The notes: generated from the letters alone by a model not told the origin. Counted from the first letter of the stretch, positions 9,301 through 17,801 are shown. The stretch is DNA of 54,010 nucleotides from JADHUC01 sp964617665 (GCA_964617665.1 CAZUAH010000025.1:1-54010); one strand, 5' to 3'. Program-made: numbers and translations.

Positions 9301-10428
9301 GCTGCCGGTCTGAATCCGTTGCGGGCGTGGGCCGACCCGGAGTATGTGGCCAAGACTCGCGTGTTCTGTGCGTTTCATCCGACCGACCCGCAGATCTTCC
9401 CCCGATATGAAAAGGTCGTCGACCGGGCGTTCGACGTCTTCATGAAACGTCGCCACGATCGAAAGCAGTACGGGATGGAAAACTTTGGCGACGACACGTT
9501 CGAGTGGGGCTACGGACCGGCCTATACCTTCTGGAGCAATCAGGAGGACGACCGGACGCACGGCATGTTGATGCAGTATGTCCGCTCCGGCGATCTGCGG
9601 TGGTGGGAACTGGGCGAGCAGGCCGCACGGCACTACCGGGACGTCGACTGCATCGCCGCGTCACCCAGTCGTCCCGTCGATATCGGAGCGCCGAAACACC
9701 ACAACAATCGTCACTTCGTGTCCGAGGGTTGGGTCGCCGATCACACGTATGCCTCGGCCAGCACCGGGCATTCATGGATCGAGGGATTGATCGACTATTG
9801 GCTGTTAACCGGCGACCCGCTGGCTGGCGAAGCGGCCGTTCGCATGGGAGACTGGTATGTCCGCAAAGTCGACGCGTTTCAGTTCGGTGCGGGTGGCCAG
9901 GAGCGAGGGCAGGGTTGGACGCTCACGGCACTGACGTCAATCTACCGGGCGACGGGAGATCCGCGATACTTGGATGCGGCCCAGCGTGTGCAGGACTGGA
10001 TCAACGGCTGGCAGGATCCGGTGCGCGGGGTCATCAGCGTTCCGATCAGCGAGCAGCCGAGCTACGAGGGCGGCACGACGTTCATGCACGGAATCGTCGC
10101 CCACGGCGTGGCACGACACTACGAAGTAACCGGCGACCCCAGGACGCTGCGCTCGCTTCGCGGCCTGTCCGAATGGATCGTCACCGAACCGATGGGCCCG
10201 CCGGGGCGTTTCTGGTACAAGCAGGCGCCGAGCTGCAAACGCGGCTACGGCTACAACGGGAAAGCCATGACGGCAACCAGCTACCTTTACGAATTCACGG
10301 GCGACGAAGACATGGCTCGCGTGACCGAAGAGATATTCGACCATATCTCGCCAAACATACGCAGCATGCCGTTTCTGACCCCGACGTTGGCACACATGGC
10401 CAAATGGCGAAATCGCGCGAAACATTAG
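6394..10428 (+). CDS. PcRGLX/YetA-like exo-rhamnogalacturonan lyase-type protein with N-terminal amidotransferase-like domain
   Basis: A 1344-residue exported protein. I chose the ATG at 6394 because it gives a clean signal peptide (MKSFVLLVFLCGTVGSAANE); starts at 6343 or 6355 would bury it. About residues 20-240 look like a glutamine-amidotransferase-fold domain (ILFLGD at the start, GGVVLAF in the middle, GRGRIVMCQM late). Residues 250-570 hold beta-rich binding domains. From about residue 590 the PcRGLX/YetA layout begins: a RIFT-type beta barrel (IGEIASQAVQFAFGS), a large beta-sandwich, and an alpha/alpha toroid (for example FEWGYGPAYTFW and GHSWIEGLIDYW). The PcRGLX family contains rhamnogalacturonan exo-lyases (PL26). 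It is followed after 19 bases by an oxidoreductase gene, so they are probably one operon. The lyase activity is inferred, not proven. Confidence 0.75.
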   Translation: MKSFVLLVFLCGTVGSAANESEILFLGDKTNHVASGLRALNVPFREVSAGGLIKGDVCLFDHRVLVCGMDVRRDGLSSIRDAIRAFAETGGVVLAFRASQAEPWLPTSVRKDRAYTLGKMLAPDHAIFNTPHAFDGATLRAVHGGSIYTGFYALGEGWRPLLSAGRQQGWDKTPSQHDGVHYGIIELEQGRGRIVMCQMIPAYAWFNDAKGDADCAGARFFENLVRYALSAALKREGPRKPRIRPDAYAASLTDVMRTPEGQDGLRMDSTEWRFTAKGPFTGSYDRRGVYTISYGTEPAEAGNFGQLSRRIKIAEGAKRVLLRVYQSDDYCGGREPKMVGDRRVSTSMNMKQGYRFRQVLIDDAVVAETDVLGRNVQPAIERIQWYDISDAVKGKSEATLALKVVDRKGTDEETFPTDCYFACVDLRTDFVRIPATQFVAEGYAKAEQGMALSGETGSLSLAAPVPDGQYIVAFRLQDHPYGQGSAEILVNGRSVAHVRASADDFRFWWLTTPPLSINQNDRISLHTKADGDERMIVSDVALVPADLCKTDNEPAVPKTPFAGSPAFKPQKPAVHERVTLKVAETAGATRIGEIASQAVQFAFGSLRSPSQVAVQTGDAKALPCQVRPFAYWPDGSIQAAVVAFPVDVEASAKGEYELRFGSQVNSPDVSKPLTVEETADHLVIDTGRLRVDVPRKSGQILSAVSVDGRAVALPDDASWGLELQTDDGRASRTEDVTSTSCVVVERGPFRAIVVKTGKLTDGKGELIEYGYELHFTRGSTEMRFFPRFSNVANAAGVFIKRLSLRLPWQTAGASVYYAPSENGKPICVETKGPIELYQHLHDTLTIAGEGISADARLSRAPGRTTGWTVLDGATPLKVGLRYAWQMYPKRMRIDGGLTIDLLPEPLTDEDIPDVARSAPEVPGRTTGGVGYPQAMGRPGIFRLNVGESISHELWLSFGDGDRRPVEQQFAAGLNPLRAWADPEYVAKTRVFCAFHPTDPQIFPRYEKVVDRAFDVFMKRRHDRKQYGMENFGDDTFEWGYGPAYTFWSNQEDDRTHGMLMQYVRSGDLRWWELGEQAARHYRDVDCIAASPSRPVDIGAPKHHNNRHFVSEGWVADHTYASASTGHSWIEGLIDYWLLTGDPLAGEAAVRMGDWYVRKVDAFQFGAGGQERGQGWTLTALTSIYRATGDPRYLDAAQRVQDWINGWQDPVRGVISVPISEQPSYEGGTTFMHGIVAHGVARHYEVTGDPRTLRSLRGLSEWIVTEPMGPPGRFWYKQAPSCKRGYGYNGKAMTATSYLYEFTGDEDMARVTEEIFDHISPNIRSMPFLTPTLAHMAKWRNRAKH

Positions 10429-10447
10429 ACTCTAACCGGAGTACTCC

Positions 10448-11764
10448 ATGTCGAGATCATTGAACCGTCGTGAATTATTGCAGAACGCGAGCCTGGCGGG
10501 CATCGGAATTCTGATTCCCGGCAGCGGAGTGACGGCCGCCGATAGGTCGCCCAATGAAAAGCTCGACATCGCTTGCATCGGATTGGGCAACCAGGGAAAC
10601 GCCAACTCAAATCTGGTTTCCAGCCAGAATATCGTTGCCCTGTGCGACGTGGACGATTCCCGAACCGGCGCTTATGCCAGCAAGTTTCCACGGGCAAAGC
10701 GATTCGCGGACTTCCGCGTCATGCTGGGCAAGATGGACAAGCAGATTGACGCCGTGGTGATCACCACGCCAAACCATGCTCACGCGACAATCGCGATGAC
10801 AGCGATGCGGATGGGCAAACACGTCTATTGCGAGAAGCCGCTCGCCCATTCAATCCACGAGGTGCGGACGATGACCGAGTTTGCCGCTCGGCAAAAAGTC
10901 GTGACCCAGATGGGCACACAAATCCATGCCGGCGCCAACTATCGTCGCACGGTGGAATTGGTTCAGTCGGGCGCTATTGGCGCGGTTCGGAAGGTTCATG
11001 TCTGGTTCGGACGCCCGGGGGGATTCCGGCGATACAAGCACTTGGTAGATCGCCCGACCGAGACGCCGCCTATTCCCGCCGGTGTGAACTGGGATCTCTG
11101 GATCGGTCCGGCGCCGATGCAGAAGTATCATCCGTGCTATCACCCGCATGACTGGCATTACTGGTGGGATTTCGGAAACGGCACCCTGGGCAACATGGCT
11201 TGCCACTTCATGGACTTGGTGTTCTGGGCGTTGAAACTGCGCTATCCGACTTCCGTAGAAACGAAAGGGCCGCCGGCCCATCCGGACTCGACACCGTTCT
11301 CGCTAGACTGCCATTGGCAGTTCCCCGCGCGGGACGACATGGCGCCGGTCGAGGTGGTTTGGTACCACGGTCGAGAGTGCCCGCGGCCAGTCCGTGAACT
11401 CGGCGCGCCGAATTGGGGAGCCGGCATTTTGTTTGTCGGAGACAAAGGCATGCTGATCGCCGACTACAACAAACGAACGCTGCTGCCCGAGCGTCAATCC
11501 AAAGACTTCCAGCCACCCGATCCCTCCATCCCCAATTCGATCGGGTGCCACCGCCGAGAATGGTTCGAAGCCTGTAAGGACAACGGACGCACCCTGTGCC
11601 ATTTCGATTATGCGGGGCCGCTGACCGAGACGATCCTGTTGGGCAACGTCGCCTATCGTTTGGGCCGGAAGCTTGAATGGGATCCCGTGAATCTGAAGGC
11701 AACGAACTGTGCCGAAGCGGAGAAGTACATCAAGCGTGAGTATCGCGCAGGCTGGACTCTGTGA
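10448..11764 (+). CDS. Tat-exported Gfo/Idh/MocA oxidoreductase
   Basis: A 438-residue NAD(P)-dependent sugar-dehydrogenase-type protein. The N-terminus (LNRRELLQNASLAGIGILIP) is a Tat signal, common for planctomycete members of this family. The Rossmann motif is GLGNQG, followed by the aspartate-ending strand ALCDVDD, then TPNHAHA and the family signature CEKPLAHS. The C-terminal alpha/beta domain carries the conserved aromatic segment HPHDWHYWWDFGNGTLG. The enzyme probably oxidises, isomerises or hydrolyses a sugar or sugar acid outside the cytoplasm. A GGAG ribosome-binding site precedes the ATG. It follows the lyase-like gene closely, so it may act on that enzyme's product. Confidence 0.88.
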   Translation: MSRSLNRRELLQNASLAGIGILIPGSGVTAADRSPNEKLDIACIGLGNQGNANSNLVSSQNIVALCDVDDSRTGAYASKFPRAKRFADFRVMLGKMDKQIDAVVITTPNHAHATIAMTAMRMGKHVYCEKPLAHSIHEVRTMTEFAARQKVVTQMGTQIHAGANYRRTVELVQSGAIGAVRKVHVWFGRPGGFRRYKHLVDRPTETPPIPAGVNWDLWIGPAPMQKYHPCYHPHDWHYWWDFGNGTLGNMACHFMDLVFWALKLRYPTSVETKGPPAHPDSTPFSLDCHWQFPARDDMAPVEVVWYHGRECPRPVRELGAPNWGAGILFVGDKGMLIADYNKRTLLPERQSKDFQPPDPSIPNSIGCHRREWFEACKDNGRTLCHFDYAGPLTETILLGNVAYRLGRKLEWDPVNLKATNCAEAEKYIKREYRAGWTL

Positions 11765-11982
11765 AACCGATGGCGTACACGGAACAGGATTCTCCGCGGA
11801 AGGAAGCCGCTTGGCTGGCGGTCGAGTCGAAGAAAGGGCAGACTCGCCTGACGAAGGAGTTCGAGATCAAAGACAAGCACTGGGCGGTGGTCAACTACTG
11901 GTACTACCCCAAGTCGCACTACAGCCCATGGCCGAAGCACTTCAGTTTCGACATTCAAGACAAGCCAACACGCTTTGAGTAA
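11761..11982 (+). CDS. Small conserved-looking hypothetical protein
   Basis: A 73-residue open frame whose GTG start overlaps the TGA of the oxidoreductase gene (GTGA); an ATG lies nine bases further in. It is charged and aromatic (for example WAVVNYWYYPKSHYSPWPKH), with no signal or membrane segment. The overlap suggests translational coupling, so it may be a genuine small third gene of the operon, or the remnant C-terminus of a degraded protein. I do not recognise its family. Its end faces the convergent GH127 gene 40 bases away. Confidence 0.4.
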   Translation: MKPMAYTEQDSPRKEAAWLAVESKKGQTRLTKEFEIKDKHWAVVNYWYYPKSHYSPWPKHFSFDIQDKPTRFE

Positions 11983-12022
11983 TGCGTGGATAACCGCACG
12001 CTGCCTCTCCGATTCCTGCGGC

Positions 12023-14104
12023 TCAGTATAGCGGCAACCAGACGGTCATTTTCGGCTCGCCTCGATTGTTCCACGCATAGTACGGGATCAGGCGTATCTG
12101 CACTCGACGCGGTTCGCCGACGGGCAGTTCCTGGTACAGTTCTCCATCCGAACGAATCATAGGCACGACAAACGCCGCGGTCTCCAGCACGGCAACGCCG
12201 CGCAGAAGATCCGGCGTGTGACGAATCGTCCATTCTGGATGCCGAGGCAGGTGGACCTGTTCGATCGCGACATTGTCCGGCAAATCGATAGACTCTAGAC
12301 AGTAGACAATGGGCCCGCGCATAACCGCAACCTGATTTCGCGTCTGCTCAATGCGCGGGTTCGACACCATCATTCGCACCGGCATGGGCAGAGACAATTC
12401 GATCACGTCGCCTTTGCGCCATTGGCGTCTTAAGACAGCGTACGACTTGGCTGCCGTTTCGATCTCGGCGGATGTACCGTTAACCGTGACCGCTGCATGC
12501 TTTGCCCATCCGGGAATTCGCAACATGATCGAAAACGCACCACCATCGATAACTTCGTCGATCGCAAGACGCACGCCCCCTTCCCATGGGTATTGCGTCG
12601 TTTGCGTCAGTTTCAACTTTCGGCCGCCAAGCAGTGTTGTTTCCAGCACATTGCTGCCGTAGTGGTGCACCCACAGCCCCTCTTCGCTTGTGCTATACAG
12701 ATAGCCATGCATTGAAGCTACGGTGCGCAGCAGATTCGTGGGGCAGCAGATATGCCGCTCGCCCGGATCGAACCTCTGGTGAGCGTCGTTGCTCAAAAGT
12801 TCGTGCTCCGCTCCGTACCAACGAAGCGGATTGGTGTAGGACCAACCTTTGCCAGAAACACTGATCCCGGACAGGACCGAGTTGTACAAAGTGCGTTCCA
12901 TTGTGTCGGCAAAACGAGCCTCGGGCCTGACGTGCAGCATTCGCCAATTCCACATCATGTTGCCGATTTGGCCACAGGTCTCGTTGTACGCGGTGGCGCT
13001 GGGCAGGTCGTACGGCATGCCGGCTGCTTCGTGTATGCTATCGTTCATGATCACGCGTTTGCCCGGCTCGTAACTGCGGCTGGACAATCCCTTGTGCACC
13101 GGACAAACGCCGCCGGTGATGTACATCTTCTTTTCCGTTAGATCGTGCCACAATCGTTCGAGCGCCGTCAGCAACGACTTGTCACCCGTTTCCATATAGA
13201 CATCCGTAGCACCCGCGTAGAGATACGTGTAGAAGACGGCATGACCGACGACTTCCGTTGCTTGCCTGAGCGGTCGGCGATCTTGGTTCAAGTCCGTCCC
13301 GCCGAGCGGTCGCCCCCATTCGGTCGTCCCGATCTTGCCTCGCTTCCGCCCACGGTTGTTGATGATGATGTTGGCAAGATCAAGATAGCGTTTCTCGCCA
13401 GTGGTTCGATACAGCTCGACGCTGCCCATAATGATCGACGGATTCACCGGACAGTTGGCCAACATGGGATCACCGTCTTTGTAGGTACTGTGGACGTAGT
13501 CGGCCGCGCGTCTGGCAACGTCCAGCAGGTTAGTCTTGCCCGTGATGCGATGATGGATACACGCCGCAGTCAGCAGGTGGCCCATGGTGTAAAGTTCGTG
13601 GTGATGATGGAAAGCGAACCGCTCGTAATCCCGCAAAGTGACCTGCGTAGCGATGTATCCGTCCGGTTGCTGTGCTTTGGCGACGACGGCAATGACTTCG
13701 TCCATCTTGTCCAACAGCGCCGGATCGCGCGTCTGAGTGTAGACGTAGCAGGCTGATTCGAGCCACTTATAGATCCAAGCGTCTTCCCAGTAACAGCCTT
13801 TGGCTTCGCCTTCCTTCTCGCCCGCAGCGACAAGCACATTGTTCCACGCCCAGTCGCCGGCCAACTCCCAGAGCCGCGGCAGGGTCACTTCGTGCGCGGT
13901 TTGAAATTGCTGCAGCCAGAATCCATCCGTCCAGCGCACGTCCTGCAGGTTGACGCTGTGCAATTGAGCACGCGGGCTGTCCACACTCTTGATGAGGCCG
14001 AAGTCACGGTCGTTTTCGGGCTCTCCCGCAGAAATCAGTACGACTGGCAAGAAAAGCGGGAAAAGGAGAGCGGGTTGTAGGACAGGTGAAATCGGCAATC
14101 GCAT
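12023..14104 (-). CDS. GH127-type beta-L-arabinofuranosidase
   Basis: A 693-residue exported glycoside hydrolase. I chose the ATG at 14104: an AGGAG ribosome-binding site lies about ten bases upstream and the product starts with a signal peptide (MRLPISPVLQPALLF). The protein is an alpha/alpha barrel followed by beta-sandwiches, as in GH127 (formerly DUF1680). The zinc/catalytic signatures are visible: YNETCGQIGN (Glu and Cys) and ERHICCPTN (Cys-Cys, one of which is the nucleophile in the characterised bifidobacterial enzyme). The family removes beta-L-arabinofuranosyl groups from plant glycans; some relatives (GH146, or other GH127 clades) differ in linkage. Convergent with the rhamnogalacturonan-type operon, it supports a pectin or arabinan diet. 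Confidence 0.88.
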   Translation of the reverse strand: MRLPISPVLQPALLFPLFLPVVLISAGEPENDRDFGLIKSVDSPRAQLHSVNLQDVRWTDGFWLQQFQTAHEVTLPRLWELAGDWAWNNVLVAAGEKEGEAKGCYWEDAWIYKWLESACYVYTQTRDPALLDKMDEVIAVVAKAQQPDGYIATQVTLRDYERFAFHHHHELYTMGHLLTAACIHHRITGKTNLLDVARRAADYVHSTYKDGDPMLANCPVNPSIIMGSVELYRTTGEKRYLDLANIIINNRGRKRGKIGTTEWGRPLGGTDLNQDRRPLRQATEVVGHAVFYTYLYAGATDVYMETGDKSLLTALERLWHDLTEKKMYITGGVCPVHKGLSSRSYEPGKRVIMNDSIHEAAGMPYDLPSATAYNETCGQIGNMMWNWRMLHVRPEARFADTMERTLYNSVLSGISVSGKGWSYTNPLRWYGAEHELLSNDAHQRFDPGERHICCPTNLLRTVASMHGYLYSTSEEGLWVHHYGSNVLETTLLGGRKLKLTQTTQYPWEGGVRLAIDEVIDGGAFSIMLRIPGWAKHAAVTVNGTSAEIETAAKSYAVLRRQWRKGDVIELSLPMPVRMMVSNPRIEQTRNQVAVMRGPIVYCLESIDLPDNVAIEQVHLPRHPEWTIRHTPDLLRGVAVLETAAFVVPMIRSDGELYQELPVGEPRRVQIRLIPYYAWNNRGEPKMTVWLPLY

Positions 14105-14171
14105 TGAGTTTACTCCTGGTCGTGATGTATCTGATCGAAGTGCGACCGGCATCGCGTCACGACAGAACGCT

Positions 14172-15482
14172 TCAGGGCTTCAATAATTCGAGAGCGGCAC
14201 TGGCCGTTGTGGTTATGCCCGTGATGAGCGTGCCCTCGATGTCCGGATAGAATAACGGAGAATGCAGTGGAGGCGGCTGTTGCCCAGCCTGCTGGTAGCG
14301 GGCAAGCCGTTGCGGGGCGATGACGCCCAAACGAAACATCAAGATCGGCACACTGGCTCTGCCGTAATGGCTGAAGTCCTCGGCAACCATTGCCGGTTCG
14401 ATCAACATGACGTTGTTGTCACCTAGAACTCGACGGAACACTGGGACAATTCGCTCAGTCAACTTCTCGTTGTTCTTTAGCGATGGCGTCCCTTCGGTAA
14501 CCTCGACGGTCGGCTCCGGTGCGCCGGCACCGATGGCAACCGCCTTCGTCTTGCGTTCGATTGCGGACAACAACTGTTTTCTTACTTCGTCCGAGTAGCT
14601 TCGCACGGTAAGCTGCAAGTGGCACTCGTCCGGGATGATATTGTGTTTTGTGCCACCGTGAATGGAACCCACGGTAATGACGGCCGGTTCGATCGCCTTT
14701 ACCTCCCGGCTGACGATCGTCTGCAACGACATCACCAACTGGGCAGCTTGGACCACGGGATCTATGGTCGCGTGCGGAGTCGCTCCGTGACCGCCTCGAC
14801 CACGAACAGTGACGTCCACGGCGTCCACATTGGCCATGGAATAGCCCGGACGGCAACCAACGACGCCCGTCGCGAGCGTTGTGTCAACATGTAGAGCCAA
14901 AGCGAAATCCGGTTTTGGGAAGCGTTTGAACAGCCCATCGTCCAACATGGCCTTCGCACCGGCACCGTGCTCTTCGGCCGGTTGACCGATTAGCATGAGC
15001 GTGCCACGCCATTTGTCTTTGTTTGCGGCCAGGTACCGCGCGACGCCGATTACGTTTGTCATGTGCGCGTCGTGCCCGCAAGCGTGCATAACGCCCACTT
15101 CTACACCGGATTCGTTCGGCACCTTGACCGTCGAGGCACATGCCAGGCCTGTTTGCTCTGTAACCGGCAACGCGTCCATGTCCGTGCGCAGCATCACTGT
15201 GGGGCCCTCGCCGTTTCGCAGCAGGCCGACCACGCCGTGTCCACCAACGCCGGTCGTGACCTCGGCGCCGATGGCCGACCATTCCTTCGCCAATCGCGCT
15301 GCCGTTTCACTTTCGAAGAACGACAGTTCTGGACGTGCGTGAAAATGCTGGTATAGCGTGACCAAGTCGTCCAGGTTTTCCTTTACCCACTGGCCCGGCT
15401 CACTACCAACCGCAGAGAATTGCGTCGTCGGGAGGCAGAGGAACGTCGTCAATATCGCGACACGAAAGATGCTTCGTTCCAT
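14172..15482 (-). CDS. Exported M20 family amidohydrolase
   Basis: A 436-residue metal-dependent amidohydrolase of the M20D/hippuricase-IAA-amidohydrolase group. The ATG at 15482 is preceded by AAGGACTTTCAGGA and yields a signal peptide (FRVAILTTFLCLP), so the enzyme works outside the cytoplasm. The metal site is seen in MLRTDMDALPV, the conserved HACGHDAHM, and PAEEHGAGAKAML; the dimerisation lid domain (RGRGGHGATPH) is also present. Likely substrates are N-acyl amino acids or short peptides. It is divergent from leuC and not obviously part of that pathway. Confidence 0.87.
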   Translation of the reverse strand: MERSIFRVAILTTFLCLPTTQFSAVGSEPGQWVKENLDDLVTLYQHFHARPELSFFESETAARLAKEWSAIGAEVTTGVGGHGVVGLLRNGEGPTVMLRTDMDALPVTEQTGLACASTVKVPNESGVEVGVMHACGHDAHMTNVIGVARYLAANKDKWRGTLMLIGQPAEEHGAGAKAMLDDGLFKRFPKPDFALALHVDTTLATGVVGCRPGYSMANVDAVDVTVRGRGGHGATPHATIDPVVQAAQLVMSLQTIVSREVKAIEPAVITVGSIHGGTKHNIIPDECHLQLTVRSYSDEVRKQLLSAIERKTKAVAIGAGAPEPTVEVTEGTPSLKNNEKLTERIVPVFRRVLGDNNVMLIEPAMVAEDFSHYGRASVPILMFRLGVIAPQRLARYQQAGQQPPPLHSPLFYPDIEGTLITGITTTASAALELLKP

Positions 15483-15594
15483 TTCCTGAAAGTCCTTCTT
15501 CTGAAGCAAACGCTAATAACCCGGAATCATTCTTGCACATTCTGTGAAGATGGGGTTAAATCATCCTAACGATTATATTTGCTCTTTTGAGTAG

Positions 15595-15630
15595 GGCAGG
15601 TTCGCCTCTTATTCCCCGAACCTGCCTTTT
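15595..15630 (+). terminator. Hairpin with T-run in leuC leader (attenuator-like)
   Basis: Arms GGCAGGTTCG (15595-15604) and CGAACCTGCC (15617-15626) form a perfect 10-bp stem with a 12-base loop, followed by TTTT. It lies about 135 bases upstream of leuC, on its strand, where a leucine-responsive attenuator could sit. A 14-codon open frame (15550-15594) ends right before the stem but contains only one Leu codon. Further GAACCT copies at 15653 and 15692 could pair with the left arm instead. Confidence 0.5.
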
Positions 15631-15763
15631 CTCTTGCGCTCGTCCCGCTCTCGAACCTCCCCAAGGTACACGGTTTTCGCTATATTTTGGAGAACCTGTC
15701 CAACAGAAAGCTGTCCTTGCGGGTGATGCACCGCTCTATCCCACTACAAACGTGAAGGCACCC

Positions 15764-17182
15764 ATGTCGGAAACCTCAACACCTCGCACCATGTTTCAGA
15801 AGATCTGGGACAACCATGTCGTATATGCTGAAGAGGGCAAGCAAACGATTCTGTATATCGATTTGCAGCTTGTCCATGAAGTCACCAGCCCCCAGGCCTT
15901 CGAGGGGCTGCGACTGGCCGGTCGAAGGGTTCGGCGCCCCAATCTGACGATCGCGACCCCCGATCACAACGTTCCCACGACAGATCGGTCGGTGCCAATC
16001 GAAGATCCAATTGCCAAACAGCAAATCGAGACGCTTCGCAACAACTGCCGAGAGTTCGGAGTTCATTTGTACGATATCCACGATGCAAAGCAGGGAATCG
16101 TGCATGTGATCGGACCTGAATTGGGGCTCACACAACCAGGGATGACGATCGTTTGCGGCGACAGCCACACGGCCACGCACGGGGCATTTGGTGCTCTGGC
16201 ATTTGGGATCGGTACTAGTGAAGTAGAGCATGTACTGGCCACGCAAACGCTGCTGCAATACAAGCCAAGCACTTTTGAACTGCGAGTGGAAGGCCAACTA
16301 GGGCCTGGAGTCACGGCAAAAGACTTGGTCCTGTACCTGATCGGTGAGATCACTACGTCTGGCGGAGCTGGATACGTATTGGAATACACAGGGGATGCGA
16401 TTCGCGCCTTGAGCATGGAAGACCGGATGACGGTCTGCAATATGACGATCGAGGCCGGTGCCCGCGCCGGGATGATCGCACCGGATCAGACAACGTTCGA
16501 CTACGTGCGAGGCCGCGAGTTTGCTCCGGACGACTACGACGCCTCTGTCGCGCGATGGAAGAGTCTACCTTCGGACGAGGGTGCTCAGTACGACAAGGTT
16601 CGCGTCTTTGCCGCCGCGGGCATCGGGCCTCAAGTGACTTGGGGCACAACGCCCGGTCAGGTCGCAGCCGCTACGGCCAAGGTGCCCGATCCCTCGGACT
16701 GTGAGGACAAAACCGAGCGAAAGACGGCGGTCCGAGCGTTGGAGTACATGGGCTTGACACCTGGTACACCGATTACGGACGTCAGAATTGACCGCGTGTT
16801 CATTGGCTCGTGTACGAACGGACGTATCGAGGATCTGCGTGCAGCCGCCGCCGTCGCCAAGGAACACCGCGTCGCGGATCACGTTGATGCAATGGTCGTA
16901 CCGGGCAGTGGTCAAGTGAAGACCCAGGCAGAGGCGGAGGGGCTGGATCGAGTTTTCCAGGAGGCTGGATTCGAGTGGCGCGAACCCGGCTGCAGCATGT
17001 GCCTGGCAATGAATCCCGATCGACTCTCGCCGGGCGAGCGTTGTGCATCGACCAGTAACCGAAATTTCGAAGGACGCCAAGGCAAAGGTGGCCGGACCCA
17101 TTTGGTGTCCCCGGCGATGGCGGCAGCCGCGGCCATGGCGGGACATTTCGTGGACATTCGTCAGTGGGACTACAAGAGCTGA
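15764..17182 (+). CDS. leuC: 3-isopropylmalate dehydratase large subunit
   Basis: A 472-residue aconitase-family large subunit for leucine biosynthesis, isomerising 2- to 3-isopropylmalate with LeuD. I place the start at 15764 (MSETSTPRTMFQKIWDNHVV), with a GAAGG box just upstream; a longer frame to 15587 has no family character. The sequence shows TPDHNVPTTDR, GDSHTATHGAFG, and the [4Fe-4S] cysteines in FIGSCTNGRIEDL and the C-terminal pair GCSMCLAMN. SPAMAAAAA at the end is also typical. Length is normal for LeuC (about 466-475). leuD begins 25 bases downstream. The leader hairpin suggests transcriptional attenuation. Confidence 0.97.
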   Translation: MSETSTPRTMFQKIWDNHVVYAEEGKQTILYIDLQLVHEVTSPQAFEGLRLAGRRVRRPNLTIATPDHNVPTTDRSVPIEDPIAKQQIETLRNNCREFGVHLYDIHDAKQGIVHVIGPELGLTQPGMTIVCGDSHTATHGAFGALAFGIGTSEVEHVLATQTLLQYKPSTFELRVEGQLGPGVTAKDLVLYLIGEITTSGGAGYVLEYTGDAIRALSMEDRMTVCNMTIEAGARAGMIAPDQTTFDYVRGREFAPDDYDASVARWKSLPSDEGAQYDKVRVFAAAGIGPQVTWGTTPGQVAAATAKVPDPSDCEDKTERKTAVRALEYMGLTPGTPITDVRIDRVFIGSCTNGRIEDLRAAAAVAKEHRVADHVDAMVVPGSGQVKTQAEAEGLDRVFQEAGFEWREPGCSMCLAMNPDRLSPGERCASTSNRNFEGRQGKGGRTHLVSPAMAAAAAMAGHFVDIRQWDYKS

Positions 17183-17207
17183 ACAGCAAGGGAAGAGAGC
17201 CGACACT

Positions 17208-17801
17208 ATGCAGCCCTTCACAAAACATACTGGCTTGGTCGCGGTAATGGACCGAGCGGACGTCGATACCGACCAGATCATTCCCAAGCAATTCCTCAAA
17301 CGGATCGAACGCGCGGGGTACGAGAAGTTCCTGTTTTTCGACTGGCGCTACAACGAAGACGGTTCGGACAACGCAGATTTCGAATTGAACCGTCCGGGAG
17401 TGCAGGACGCCTCGATCCTGGTAGCCCGCCGCAACTTCGGTTGCGGTTCCAGCCGCGAGCATGCCGTTTGGGCATTGGAGAATTATGGCTTCCGTGTGGT
17501 CCTTGCACCAAGCTTCGCGGATATCTTCTTCAATAACTGCTTCAAGAATGGTGTATTGCCGATCGAGCTAGACGAAGCGACTGTGGACCAATTGTTCCAG
17601 AACTTCAAGCAATATCCTGAGTACCGGCTAACTGTGGATCTGGAGAACCGCACGATCACGGACGAACAGGGCCTTGCGCTGGAATTCCAGGTTGACGATT
17701 TTCGCAGGCACTGCCTGTTGAACGGACTGGACGACATTGCCCTGACGCTGCAACAGCAAGAAAAGATCGTTGCGTACGAGACGACTCACGGTATCGCGTA
17801 G
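17208..17801 (+). CDS. leuD: 3-isopropylmalate dehydratase small subunit
   Basis: A 197-residue swivel-domain subunit that pairs with LeuC in the cytoplasm. The start at 17208 (MQPFTKHTGLVAVMDRADVD) follows GGAAGAGAG; a longer upstream frame overlaps leuC and is not family-like. Motifs include DVDTDQIIPKQFLK, the diagnostic ARRNFGCGSSREHAVWAL, and FADIFFNNCFKNGVLPI. Length matches LeuD (about 190-205). It is the last gene of the leuCD operon and is convergent with the zinc-ribbon gene. Confidence 0.97.
   Translation: MQPFTKHTGLVAVMDRADVDTDQIIPKQFLKRIERAGYEKFLFFDWRYNEDGSDNADFELNRPGVQDASILVARRNFGCGSSREHAVWALENYGFRVVLAPSFADIFFNNCFKNGVLPIELDEATVDQLFQNFKQYPEYRLTVDLENRTITDEQGLALEFQVDDFRRHCLLNGLDDIALTLQQQEKIVAYETTHGIA

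Noticed and set aside
8545..9633. 362-codon minus-strand open frame
   Set aside because: It is also antisense to the same gene, with no family motif, start signal or domain.
15587..15763. 59-codon N-terminal extension of leuC
   Set aside because: It has no family similarity, a poor start and covers the hairpin leader; the ATG at 15764 has a ribosome-binding site and normal LeuC length.
17043..17207. N-terminal extension of leuD
   Set aside because: It runs through the 3' end of leuC in another frame; the ATG at 17208 gives the normal LeuD start.
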